Shown: positions 1 through 9,550 of the stretch, in pieces
How the letters are laid out: each line of letters starts with the position of its first letter
Position numbering within the stretch: the stretch's first letter is position 1
Assembly (NCBI GenBank): GCA_900491605.1
Contig: UESW01004562.1
Coordinates: forward strand, 563,221-627,220
Origin: Calamus simplicifolius
Taxonomy: Eukaryota > Streptophyta > Magnoliopsida > Arecales > Arecaceae
Reading direction: 5' to 3'
DNA: 64,000 bases
Translations under genes and position numbers: made by a program
The notes under the pieces: generated by a model
The model's input: only the letters and a program-made list of their open reading frames with translations
Database searches by the model: none
Told to the model about the DNA's origin: nothing

Positions 1-31
1 GAGGGACAGAGACATTTTGCCTTTGACTCGA

Positions 32-53
32 GGATGGATGGATGGATGGATGG
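32..53. repeat. GGAT microsatellite
   Basis: Five consecutive GGAT units can be read directly. The repeat also explains the MDGWMDG start of a short open frame here, which is therefore not evidence of a gene. Confidence 0.9.
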
Positions 54-1210
54 CTCTGGCTCTCGCAATGATCCAGATGGCATGCCCATGAGACACAATC
101 ATTGCCCAAATATTGTCAATGGATATCTAATGCGCGCAATAACTACGTGGACGCCACTACCGCGCAAAGGGCCCAAATTGCGGCTGCCCTGCAGTGGACG
201 TCGTCAGCCTTCCTTACTCTCAAGTTTTGATCCATCATACATAATTGCATATTTCCATCAACAAAATACATAAACTTGTTATGATAATTTTTAATACAAA
301 ATTATTATTAAATACATTTATGGTTGTTAATGGTGATTTAACAGACCATTTTATTAAGTTTGATAAAGAATAAAAAATGAAAAAAATATATTTTTTTTTC
401 ATTTTTTTATCTTTCAATTTCAATGGCTATAGTTTTTTTTATTTTCATCTATCATTTTTCATATCTGAGGTAGTGTTTGGCTTCCCAAAAGCTATCATTG
501 GATAAGTATATAGGATAACATTTATCCAGAGAATAGCTGAGAAAAAAAGCATCTTTTTTTAAATTATAATTTTACCATCAAGGAATAACTCTCTGATTAA
601 ATTTTTTTCAAAAATATTTTTTCTAATTATAGCTTTTGGAAGGATATCATTTAAATATCCCCTTATCCCATATTTCAAACACTGCCTTAACGTCATGTAG
701 CCATCTCAACCTTCATAGATTTTTTTTTTTTTCGTTCATTACGCTAAATGAAATGATTCGTTAAATTATTGTTGATAATTATAAAAGATATATTTAATTA
801 AATAAATTTTATAAATTAATATACTTAATTAAAAAACTTTAAATAAATTCATGCACTCTTAGTTAAATTATTCTTTTGGTCTATTACACGGTGGTCCTAT
901 CTACATAAAAATTATTAAGGGAATGTTATGGCTAATAATTTACTTTACGTAACTAACTATATTGTAATAATACATATTAGTTGGTGTTGAGTCTAACATT
1001 ATTTACATACTATATTAATTTTTAATATTTAAATAGATTTAAAATAATATATTTTTAAATTTTTTTATTAAAACCATATAAATCCAACCCATAATCTAGA
1101 AGGATTGGGACACGCTATATAATGCATTGAGTATATTTGAAATATTTATATAAAATTAAAATATTAAAATAATACCTTTTGATAAAATTTTTTGGAGAGG
1201 TTTTGGATTG

Positions 1211-1230
1211 TTATATATATATATATATAG
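1211..1230. repeat. TA dinucleotide microsatellite
   Basis: About nine TA units lie in AT-rich spacer. Nothing nearby suggests function. Confidence 0.9.
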
Positions 1231-2441
1231 TACAACTTTCTTGTCCATAGCACCGAAGATGACACAATAATTACTATTTGGAAATAGTTTCACCAATACG
1301 AAAAAAAAAAAAACAGTGTACTTCCCAATCCAATCCACTATAACGACCGTTCGCGTTCATGCAATGGCAAGGAAAGCAATGGCTTCAATCTATGGGACCC
1401 TAGACAAGGGAAAAGATTTTCCAATGCGAATATTCCAAGCCAGTTGGATAAATTATAGCCCTTGAAAGCAAAATTTGAAACCATGAGGAGGATGGTGATT
1501 CGTTGGAGGGTGATTATGGCCGTGGAAAGAGCCTAGTGCTACTGAAAAGTGATTTCAACCTCCAAAGGGTAACACTAAAGTGCACATCCCAATCCAACCT
1601 ATTAGAATCATAGCTCTTTTTTCTTTTCAGTATTTTTTAAGATGAAGTTACTGTGGTTCCTCAAACCTTGAGGAGGATTACTTGGTTAATTAAGAAGTGG
1701 AGAATTTATCGAATTTTTCTCATTCTAATTCTTAAACTTTTAGTAAAAATTTATATTTAAATAATAATGTTAGGTAATAAAATATTAAAATTATAATATT
1801 TTTAAAATAAAAGGGACTGAATTATAATAATTAAAAAAAAAATTAAGAATTAAAATAATTTTTTTAGTAAAAGTTTGAGGATTAAAATATAGTAATTAAA
1901 TCCATGTCGAGAAGGATCCGACCGTAATGGAACTTTTATCTCATTCCATTAAAAGAAACTCCTGGTCCGCTTGTTGAGGCCAGCTGGAAATCCATCCTCC
2001 CCGACCATGGTACGATCTCCTCAGTTCCTTTTTCAACATAAAAATTAAGGCAAAAGCGTCCATCGAGGGGCTTAATAAAGGAAAAGGAAGCAGCGTTGCA
2101 AATTAATTAGTCGCCTCGCCTGCCGTCCTCGGTCCAGCCCGAAAAAATGGGAAAAGCCAGCCGCGGGCCTCACAAGGGCCCTGGTTGGAAATATTCTATG
2201 ATTTTTATTTTTTAATATAGGTAATTATATAATTCTAAACGATGACCGTTTAAAAAAAATTAAAATAAGAAAAAAAAATTTATCTTTCTATATTAATGAA
2301 GTATTGAACTACGCAGAAGATAATCCAATCAGCCGTATAATTTACTTTTAGATATATATATGACAAGCAGTGGTTGAATCCTATAGAAGCTATCAAATAT
2401 AATGAAGAAGCGGATGTATACGTTATGATATAGTATACTTT

Positions 2442-3163
2442 TATTTTTTTTTGTTACAAACGGGCGATTACACTAGTCTGGCGTGAGTCAAGTCCGAGAA
2501 GTCAGAGTACATGATTTGCTACAAAATAAGAGGACATGGGTCATCCATATGCCATTCCCAAGGGCCTGGATGGCGAGCTGCAAGATTGCAACCCAATCAG
2601 CTGCCGCATTGGCTTCCCTATAAACATGGCGAATCAGAGGCGCAGTTGTAGTCCAGAAAGAATCCCAAATTGCACGGAGATGGGATTGGTGGAATGAGGA
2701 CCCCCATCCCGACGAATCCAACGAATAACTTGAGAGAATCTCCCTCAATAATCATCTGTTCGAGGCAGATAACGAACAGCATAACTGATTCCAGCCCAAG
2801 CAGCTGAAGCTCGCCATTGGGACCGATAATCCAGGGAACCATGGCCCACCGGCTGCAAGAAGCTCACCCTCCGAACCCCTAATAACAAAATCGGACCCAG
2901 CGATACGATCGGAACCAGAGCCATCAAAGTTCCTTTAACATAACCCGGAGGTGGGGCTCCCAAGAAACAAAGACCGTAGAACGGTGCGCTGTCAAAGCAG
3001 CAGGAGAGTCCCAGAGACCGGATCAGACAGAGTGAACAGCAAGAGAAGAGCGGCCATACTCCTTAGCAAGAAAAAGCCTTTCTGATATATGGGATGGAAC
3101 AGTCTTTTCAGAGAAAATTATCTGGTTCCTAGTGAGCCAAATATGATAAGCCAAGTAAGCTGA
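2442..3163 (-). mobile_element. 5'-truncated L1-type LINE, 17-bp target site duplication
   Basis: A perfect 17-bp direct repeat, atgatatagtatacttt, flanks this segment at 2425-2441 and 3164-3180. On the minus strand the segment ends in a run of A (the T-run at 2443-2452 on the plus strand) directly beside the left duplication. A poly(A) tail and a long target duplication are hallmarks of target-primed reverse transcription. The length of about 720 bp, with only the C-terminal ORF2 region present, is typical of 5' truncation. The perfect duplication suggests a fairly recent insertion. Confidence 0.88.
2488..3162 (-). pseudogene. LINE ORF2 C-terminal RNase H-like domain, frameshifted
   Basis: Minus-strand frames read in succession give the C-terminus of a plant LINE ORF2. 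First comes a linker with AYHIWLTRNQIIFSE, near 3120-3162. Then follows the RNase H start PPPGYVK...NFDGSGSD, with the conserved Asp in the NFDG motif, near 2950. Next comes a core with MIIEGDSL, the usual (I)xxEGDS motif, near 2745. It ends with HVYREANAAADWVA near 2600. RNase H of this type removes RNA from RNA-DNA hybrids during retrotransposition. At least two frameshifts and a stop codon break the frame, so no product is expected. Confidence 0.85.
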
Positions 3164-3180
3164 ATGATATAGTATACTTT

Positions 3181-4080
3181 GAATTCATTTAATGACTGCT
3201 AAAGAGTAAAGAATTATTGGGTTATAATCGATCGTTCTGCTATATCAATTCAAATTGCTCAACTTTCGAAACAGAAATTTTTATTTCCAATGCGGATGGC
3301 GTGCTGTCCCCGGAGGTGCGAGGCACGTAACCAGTGTGATATTGTGATGTATTAAAATGAGAAAAAGGCCAGAGATGGGAGCCAGCTCGCACTCTAGGAT
3401 GAGCTCCACGTTAAAAGGGGACGCCCATTCGCGCGGGACGGCATCAGTTGGGTAAAAAGGAGTGGCATCTGAATTGAATTAATCTAACTTATTTTGGGGG
3501 CGGATCCACAGCTGCCATGCAAATCTTGATGTTCTTTTTGGGCCCTCTGGATTTTTTTTTTTCAAAAAAAAAAAAAAACCGCACCACAAGTTCTTATAAT
3601 ATGCATAATGATCACCTAAATATGTATTGTATAATATTATTTTTTTAATTTAGAGAATGCAAAAAGAATAAATTTTATAATATTTATTAGGTTGACTTTT
3701 GATGATGCCCGATCATTTGAGTTGATATTCTTAAGCATCAATTGATGCACTGTAAATCTGCTGAAAGAGCTTTAGTTCAGCTTCAAGGACTGCAAGAAAT
3801 TCTAGGAGCCGAATATTTCAACAGAAACCATTTGATGCTCAAATTAGTGATCAAGATCACAGTTGCGAGCTTGAGAAAGCTTAAAGAGACAGTTAGTTGG
3901 GTGAGAACGGGTCGAGTGATGCTCTTTAGTCCCCCTATTCCGAGCCATGACTTACCTGTTTTATTAGTCTCTTAAGTCTTTATGACTTGTTTGCTAAAAT
4001 TGGAATCTCATGACGAGTTAAGACCTTTATAGATAGAATGTCAGAGCTAGTTGGCTTCTGATTCAGAGTGATGATACTTT
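3181..4080. other. Spacer with no recognised gene
   Basis: This is mixed-composition spacer. A T11-C-A14 run at 3552-3577 could fold into a hairpin. A 77-codon open frame at 3742-3975 on the plus strand resembles no family I recognise and has no visible promoter, so I do not call it a gene. Confidence 0.5.
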
Positions 4081-4084
4081 ACAG

Positions 4085-4310
4085 CAGGTAATCACCTTTT
4101 GAGGCTTATTTAATCAAAGTCATTAAATCTCCCCATTGACTTTTAGGGCTTCACTGGTTTGGAGGATTGTGACTTCATAATATATATAACTTTTGGAGCT
4201 CCATATAACCAGGGCCATTAATGTTGTCTGATGGATCATGACTTTTGAGGCCTTATCTAGTCAGAGTCATTGATGTTGTTTGATGAGCCGCTACTTTTTG
4301 GGGCTCATGC
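4085..4310. repeat. Degenerate tandem repeats of about 65 bp
   Basis: Variants of a unit containing 'gacttttgaggcctta' followed by 'gtcattgatgttgt' recur about three times. The copies are strongly diverged, so unit limits are approximate. Confidence 0.45.
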
Positions 4311-4472
4311 TGGACAGTTCCTATCTTATTAAACCGATATTGGATCAAGGATAGTGGATAAGTCCAACTTTGCCCATATGATGCGCCAGCTCATGCTGGA
4401 ACTGATGGTTCATATCTTATTAAATCGATATGGATCAAGGATGGTGGATGAGTCTGGCTTTGCCCATGCAGA
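4303..4472. repeat. Direct duplication of about 80 bp, two copies
   Basis: Two tandem copies begin with 'gctcatgctgga' and continue through 'atcttattaaa' and 'ggatcaagga' to 'tttgcccat'. They differ at several positions, so the duplication is not recent. It sits just before the 49-bp repeats and may belong to the same decayed element. Confidence 0.7.
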
Positions 4473-4534
4473 GGCTTGTTCGGGAAGCTTGGATGAACCA
4501 TTAAGATAAGATAGAAGGGGCACCGATGCCGCTC

Positions 4535-4930
4535 AGAGCCGGGACCACCTAGGAACCGTCTTGGTAGCTGGGTCATCCAGGAGCCGCCTCAGGCCGCCTA
4601 GGGACTATCCTTGTAGCTGGGGCCGCCCGTCTTGGGCCGTCTAGGACCGCCCTTGTAGCTAGGGCCATCCAGAAGCTGCCTTGGACCGTCTAGGGACCGT
4701 CTTTGTAGCTGGGGGCCGCCCAGGAGCTATCTCGGGCCGTCTAGGGATCGCCCTTGTAGCTAGAGCTGCCCAGGAGCCACCTCAGGCCGTTTAGGGATCG
4801 CCTTTGCAATTGGAGTCATCCAGGAACTGTCTCGGACTACTTGGAACCGTCTTTATAGCTGAGGTCGTTCAGGAGCCGCTTTGGGCCACTTAAAAACCGT
4901 CTTTATAGATGGAGCCATTCAGGTAATTTT
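4535..4930. repeat. Tandem repeat, unit about 49 bp, about 8 copies
   Basis: Each unit runs from a variant of 'ccatccaggagc' through 'gggccgtctaggga' to 'gtagctg'. About eight imperfect copies can be followed. Copies towards the right end are more diverged and AT-richer. The array is GC-rich compared with its surroundings, which suggests that it came from a transposable element. No terminus of such an element is visible. Confidence 0.75.
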
Positions 4931-5861
4931 TTATCGTTAATTTATACGTGGCTTTTATAGGCCACATCAACTTTAATATATATCACTTTTTTCTACCTCT
5001 TTAAAATTTTAAAAGGAGTTGATCGCTCGATAGATTGAAATCTATCGGACGTGGTTGGTTAGCAAGATCTCTTCAGTCATCCTATCATGCCACGTAGATC
5101 ATGATGTCACATGAAAAAGTGGCAGCTGTAATGCATATTCGAAACTGAGCTTTCAGCCGCACAAATAAAAAAAAAAGAAAAAAAAGAAAAGAAAAGAAAG
5201 AAAAGCCTTTGTGCACCGCTTGGATGCATGTTGATGCAGAACGATCTGCGCAGAAGGTGATGTTTATTCACGTGCAAATTCATGCATCAGGAAGATTTAT
5301 AAATGGTCCTTCAATACAGGTTCATACCTGAGCAAATTATAATATTCAACGTAGATTATTGTACTAAAGATGATGTACAAAAGTTTTTCTTATTAAAAAT
5401 CAATATTAAAAGAATATATTTTTTCTTGTAAAAGTAAAAAAAAATAGTCTTTTTATCTCCTGACCAGCCGGGAAAAAAAAAAAAAAAAATCAAGTCATGC
5501 AAGCGTTAACCATGCAATTTCTTTTACCAAAACAAAGAAATATATACTTCTACATGCCATTTGGAATCAATTCCAGCTTGGAATTCTATTGAATCGAAAT
5601 AAATTAGCCATAAAATTCGTTCATTAAAAATAAATATTATATTTTATTATTTGAAATAGAACAAAATAAATTGAACATAAATAATTTTTGTTCTTGTAAT
5701 TCTTATTAAATTAATACTTTATGATTATTAAAAAATTAAGTATGATTATCTCTAGCCATCGGTCTCATACTTACCTAGAGTTAATGATAAGCTAATATTA
5801 TATCTTAGAGGGGAGTAAGCGTTAGATCACATAAATAAATTTTAATTTTTTTAATCATATC
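4931..5861. other. AT-rich spacer
   Basis: No gene is visible. A perfect 9-bp hairpin, CGATAGATT / AATCTATCG, lies at about 5030-5050. An A/G-rich simple repeat occupies about 5166-5203. The right limit is the target duplication of element A. Confidence 0.6.
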
Positions 5862-6074
5862 AATTTTGATGTAGCTGATCCAATGCCGTTAGAGAACCGT
5901 GAAGGAAGCTGACAGAGCCCCGCTTCGACCTCCAAGACCCATCTCGACCTCCGCATCGGCAGCGGCCCATTCCTATCTCGACGTCGGCTCCGGCCCACCT
6001 CGATCTCTGTATCGATCGCGACCCATTTCCATCTCGGCATCGGCTTCAACCTACCTCGACCTCCGTGTCAGGCA

Positions 6075-7003
6075 GCATCCTACCCCGAGACCCCTCGTCG
6101 GTCTCGGGGTGCGCTCCACAGCATCCTACCCCGAGACCCCCCATCGATCTCGGGGTACGGTCACAGCGTCCTACCCCGAGACCCTCCGTCGGTCTCGGGG
6201 TGCGGTCACAGCATCCTACCCCGAGACCTCCCGCCGGTCTCGGGGTCCATTCACAACATCCTACCCCGAGACCCCCCGTCGGTCTCGGGATGCGGTCACA
6301 GCGTCCTATCCCAAGATCCCCCGTCGGTCTCGGGATGCGGTCACAGCTTCCTACCCCCGAGACCCCCGTCGGTCTCGGGGTGCGGTCATTGCATCCTACC
6401 CTGAGACCCCCCCGGTCTCGGGGTCCATTCACAACATCCTACCCCGAGACCCCCCATCGGTCTCGGGGTGCGCTCACGCATCCTACCCCGAGACCCCCCG
6501 CCGGTCTCAGGGTGCGGTCACAGCATCCTACCCCGAGACCCTCCACCGGTCTCGGGTCCATTCACAGTGTCCTACCCCGAGACCCCCGCCGGTCTCGGGG
6601 TCCATTCACAGCGTCCTACCCCGAGACCCCCCCGCCGGTCTCGGCGTCCATTCACAGCGTCCTACCCCGAGACCCCCCGCCGGTCTCGGCGTCCATTCAC
6701 AACATCCTACCCCGAGACCCCCGTCGGTCTCGGGGTGCGGTCACAGCGTCCTACCCCGAGACCCCCCGTCGGTCTCGGGGTGCAGTCACAGCATCCTACC
6801 CCGAGACCTCCCATCAGTCTCGGGGTGCGGTCATAGCGTCCTACCCCGAGACCCCTCGTCGGTCTCGGGGTGCGGTCACAGCATCCTACCCCGAGACCCC
6901 TCGCCGGTCTCGGGGTCCATCCATAGCATCCTACCCCGAGACCCCCCGTCGGTCTCGGGGTGCGCTTCACAACATCCTGCCCCGAGACCCCTTTCAGGCT
7001 CGG
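6075..7003 (+). repeat. 45-bp hairpin minisatellite, about 21 copies (5' LTR of A)
   Basis: Each unit contains CCCCGAGACC, a loop of about 7 bases, and GGTCTCGGGG, a perfect 10-bp inverted repeat. A spacer of either 'tgcggtcacag' or 'tccattcacaa' type follows. I count about 21 units, the last one partial. Because 45 is a multiple of three and the unit lacks stops in several frames, long open frames run through the array on both strands. These are by-products of the repeat, not genes. Confidence 0.95.
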
Positions 7004-7312
7004 ACATTGAACAGTGCCGGTGAACAGTACCATGCAAGTATTCACCCACAGCTTTCTCTGGAGCTCATTCAAGGGCATGAACAGTGCCATGCGAGCACTT
7101 ATGATCAAATGCTCTACGAGGGATAGACAACCAAAAGGTGACGTAGGGGACACATCTGGTAAGCACCGTAATGATCGACCATGCCTTGCAGCCACCAACT
7201 CTGACAGGACACGGCCTGCAGCGCGACACGGCACTGAGGTAAGCTCCGCCGTACTGTCATCAATTAATGCTCTGAAAGAGATCACGTCCCAAGCCGACGG
7301 ATTTCAGGCATC

Positions 7313-7320
7313 GATAAAAA
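7313..7320 (+). promoter_or_regulatory. TATA-like box of element A 5' LTR
   Basis: GATAAAAA is followed by GGGTAAGAGGGACC. The same downstream string follows TATAAAA in both LTRs of element C, which supports this as the promoter position. The element A 3' LTR lacks this segment. Confidence 0.6.
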
Positions 7321-7574
7321 GGGTAAGAGGGACCTCGACTAGGTAAACAGGCTCATGAAACCCCTTAACGCTCACAACAAGAGATCTCTCTCTCAGGGCC
7401 ATCTCTCTCTTTCTTTTTTGAGCTTCCTCAGCTCACGGCTGATGCCCAGACCACTGACTTGAGCGTCGGAGGGTCCCCGCCGGAATCTTTGGCCCTCGGG
7501 ACTTGCTTGCAGGCGCGAGGAGCTCACTGGAGGAGGCGACCGGACGCTCGAGGCCGGTGATTTGGCGTCATCAA

Positions 7575-7595
7575 ATTGGCACGCTAGGTAGGGGG
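7575..7595 (+). other. Primer-binding site of element A
   Basis: ATTGGCACGCTAGGTAGGGGG begins one base after the 5' LTR. It has the form seen in plant gypsy elements whose PBS reads TTGGCGCGCCAGGTAGGGG. Element C has nearly the same site. I cannot assign the tRNA with certainty from sequence alone. Confidence 0.8.
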
Positions 7596-7651
7596 GATTA
7601 AGAGAGATTTCGAATCGGCAATCGACAACTCCTTCCCCGAGCTCTTAAACA

Positions 7652-7777
7652 ATGGTGAAGACCCGTGCGCAAGAGGCCTCCACCAGCTACGCTGGGGGGC
7701 AGCGTCAAGTCTTTGGTGGTGATGCACGCCCGGATGGTCCTCACCAATCATGCCGGGGGGCATCCATGTCACACTGA
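7652..7777 (+). pseudogene. Element A gag N-terminal remnant (41 codons)
   Basis: The first ATG after the PBS opens a frame starting MVKTRAQEAST, which stops after 41 codons. Element C has a related start (MTKTQETSTS) at the same place. The rest of Gag and all of Pol are absent. Keeping only the start of gag may preserve packaging or dimerisation signals of the RNA, but that is inference. Confidence 0.65.
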
Positions 7778-8404
7778 GCAACAAGGGACCATTCTCTCTG
7801 CTCCTCACTCACCACCAACCTCAGTTGCTTTCATCAACCAGAGAAGGACTGCAGCATGGGTCGAAGAATAATTTCCAAAAGGGGTGAACTTGAGACATTA
7901 TTCATTACCTCAAGGGTTTATGGGCATGTCAATTTCTGGTGGTAGTGAGACGAGAGCCAAACCGAGCCTAGGACCTTTTACAGATTTCGTTCTAGCTGCT
8001 CTCAAGCTTCTGCATCGAGGGCAATCAATCTCTTCAAAGAAAGAGCTAGGCAAAGGGGCCTCCCAGCAACATCTTCTCCTAATCGTCCACCCTCAGTGGA
8101 CTCTCCCGATCGCTCGTCTTCAATGACCGCCGACTGTCGAGGCTTTCCTCAACGGACTACAGCTTCGTCCCGGTTTCTAGCTTCTTCCCGGCTAGACATC
8201 TCGTCCTGGCCTCCAATGCGAGGGAAGGCCCAAGTAAGGACAACGACACTTCCAATCCGACTAACATGACTCCCTGGGGGGCAGACCACCAGCGAGCGGA
8301 GGGAAGATCTACCTTGCATCAACATCCAAGGCCAACCTCGCTTTGGCGTACAAAAATCCCGGGTCCAGCAGGGAAGACCTCGATCGACCCCAAGCACCGG
8401 CACT

Positions 8405-8915
8405 CTAAGCCCGACCCCGGTCGGCACCAAAGCCCTGGGCTAGCCAGGCATGAAGCCCAGTGTACCACTGGCAGAGCGGTGTACCACCGGCTCTCAGCAC
8501 AAAAGCTCGACCCCGGTCGGCACCAAAGCCCTAGCCAGCCAAGCATGAAGCCCAGTGTACACTGGCAGAGCGGTGTACCATCGGCTCTCAGCAATAAAAT
8601 CCAACCCCGGTCGGCACCAAAGCCCTGGGCTAGCCAGGCATGAAGCCCAGTGTACCACTGACAGAGCGGTGTACCACCGGCTCTCAGCTACAAAAGCCCA
8701 ACCCCGATCGGCACCAAAGCCCTGGGCCAGCCAGGCATGAAGCCCAGTGTACCACTAGCAGAGCGGTGTACCACCGGCTCTCAGCAACAAAAGCCCGACC
8801 CGATCAGCACCAAAGCCCTGGGCCAGCCAGGCATGAAGCCCAGTATACCACTGGCAGAGCGGTGTGCCACCGGCTCTCAGCAACAAAAGCCCGGCACCAA
8901 AGCCCTGGGCCAGTC
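8405..8915 (+). repeat. Element A internal minisatellite 1, about 96-bp unit
   Basis: Five and a half copies carry 'ggcatgaagcccagt' at 94-97-bp spacing, followed by 'gcagagcggtgtaccac' and 'ggctctcagca'. The units lie inside the non-coding internal region. The open frames across them differ between strands and show no protein family. Confidence 0.9.
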
Positions 8916-9475
8916 ATGAAGCCCGATACCCGTTGGCACCTGAAGCCCTGCACCAGCTAGGCATGAAGCCCGACACCCGTCAGCACCTGAAGCCCTGCAC
9001 CAGCCAGGCATGAAGCCCTGCACCATCCAGGCATGAAGCCCGACACCCGTTGGCACCTGAAGCCCTGCAACAGCCAGGCATGAAGCCCAACACCCGTCGG
9101 CACCTGAAGCCCTGCACCAGCCAGGCCTGAAGCCCTGCGCCAGCCAGGCATGAAGCCATGCGCCAGCCAGGCATGAAGCCCGACACCCGTCGGCACGTGA
9201 AGCCCTGCGCAGCCAGGCATGAAGCCCTGCGCCAGCCAGGCATGAAGCCCGACACTCGTCGGCACCTGAAGCCCTGCACCAGCCAGGCATGAAGCTCGAT
9301 ACCCATCGGCACCTGAAGCCCTGCACCAGCCATGCATGAAGCCTTGCACCAGCCAGGCATGAAGCCCGACACCCGTCGGCACCTGAAGCCCTGCACCAGC
9401 CAGGCATGAAGCCCGACACCCGTCGGTACCTGAAGCCCTGCACCAGCCAGGCATGAAGCCCTGCATCAGGCAAGG
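8916..9475 (+). repeat. Element A internal minisatellite 2, about 47-bp and 24-29-bp units
   Basis: The array alternates a unit carrying 'cccgacacccgtcggcacc' with a shorter 'gccctgcaccagccaggca' block. These motifs are shortened relatives of the 96-bp unit upstream, so the array probably arose from it. The 175-198-codon open frames on the minus strand only reflect the repeat. Confidence 0.88.
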
Positions 9476-9535
9476 ATCAGCCACTTGGAAGGTAACGCCC
9501 CTTTCGCCTTGCTGGGGTAGGCCTGCTTCATCTCA

Positions 9536-9550
9536 GGGCGAGGGGGCATC
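9536..9550 (+). other. Polypurine tract of element A
   Basis: GGGCGAGGGGGCATC lies immediately before the 3' LTR. This is the expected position for plus-strand DNA priming. Confidence 0.7.

Larger units (their letters stand above)
1..2424. other. AT-rich spacer without a recognisable gene
   Basis: The stretch is AT-rich, with many A and T runs and stop codons in all frames. The only open frames are short and match no family I recognise. It contains a (GGAT)5 run at 32-53 and a (TA) run at 1211-1230. I see no RNA gene or transposon terminus. Confidence 0.6.
5867..7573 (+). repeat. Element A 5' LTR (1707 bp)
   Basis: The LTR begins TGATGTAGCTGATCC and ends GGCGTCATCA. U3 contains the 45-bp hairpin array. 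A TATA-like GATAAAAA lies at 7313-7320, followed by a CT-rich leader and a U5 with 'actgacttgagcgtcgga' near 7450. This copy is structurally more complete than the 3' LTR, which lacks the segment between array and leader. Confidence 0.92.

Noticed and set aside
5899..7126. Long open frames (353-374 codons, Pro/Arg/Ser-rich) across the 45-bp array, and their counterparts at 9704-10947
   Set aside because: The unit is 45 bp, a multiple of three, and lacks stops in several frames on both strands. Equal openness in overlapping frames and absence of any domain show repeat artefact, not protein coding.
8877..9484. Minus-strand frames of 138-198 codons rich in Trp, Cys and Gly
   Set aside because: They translate the 47-bp and 24-29-bp repeats of element A in three overlapping frames. 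No family resemblance.
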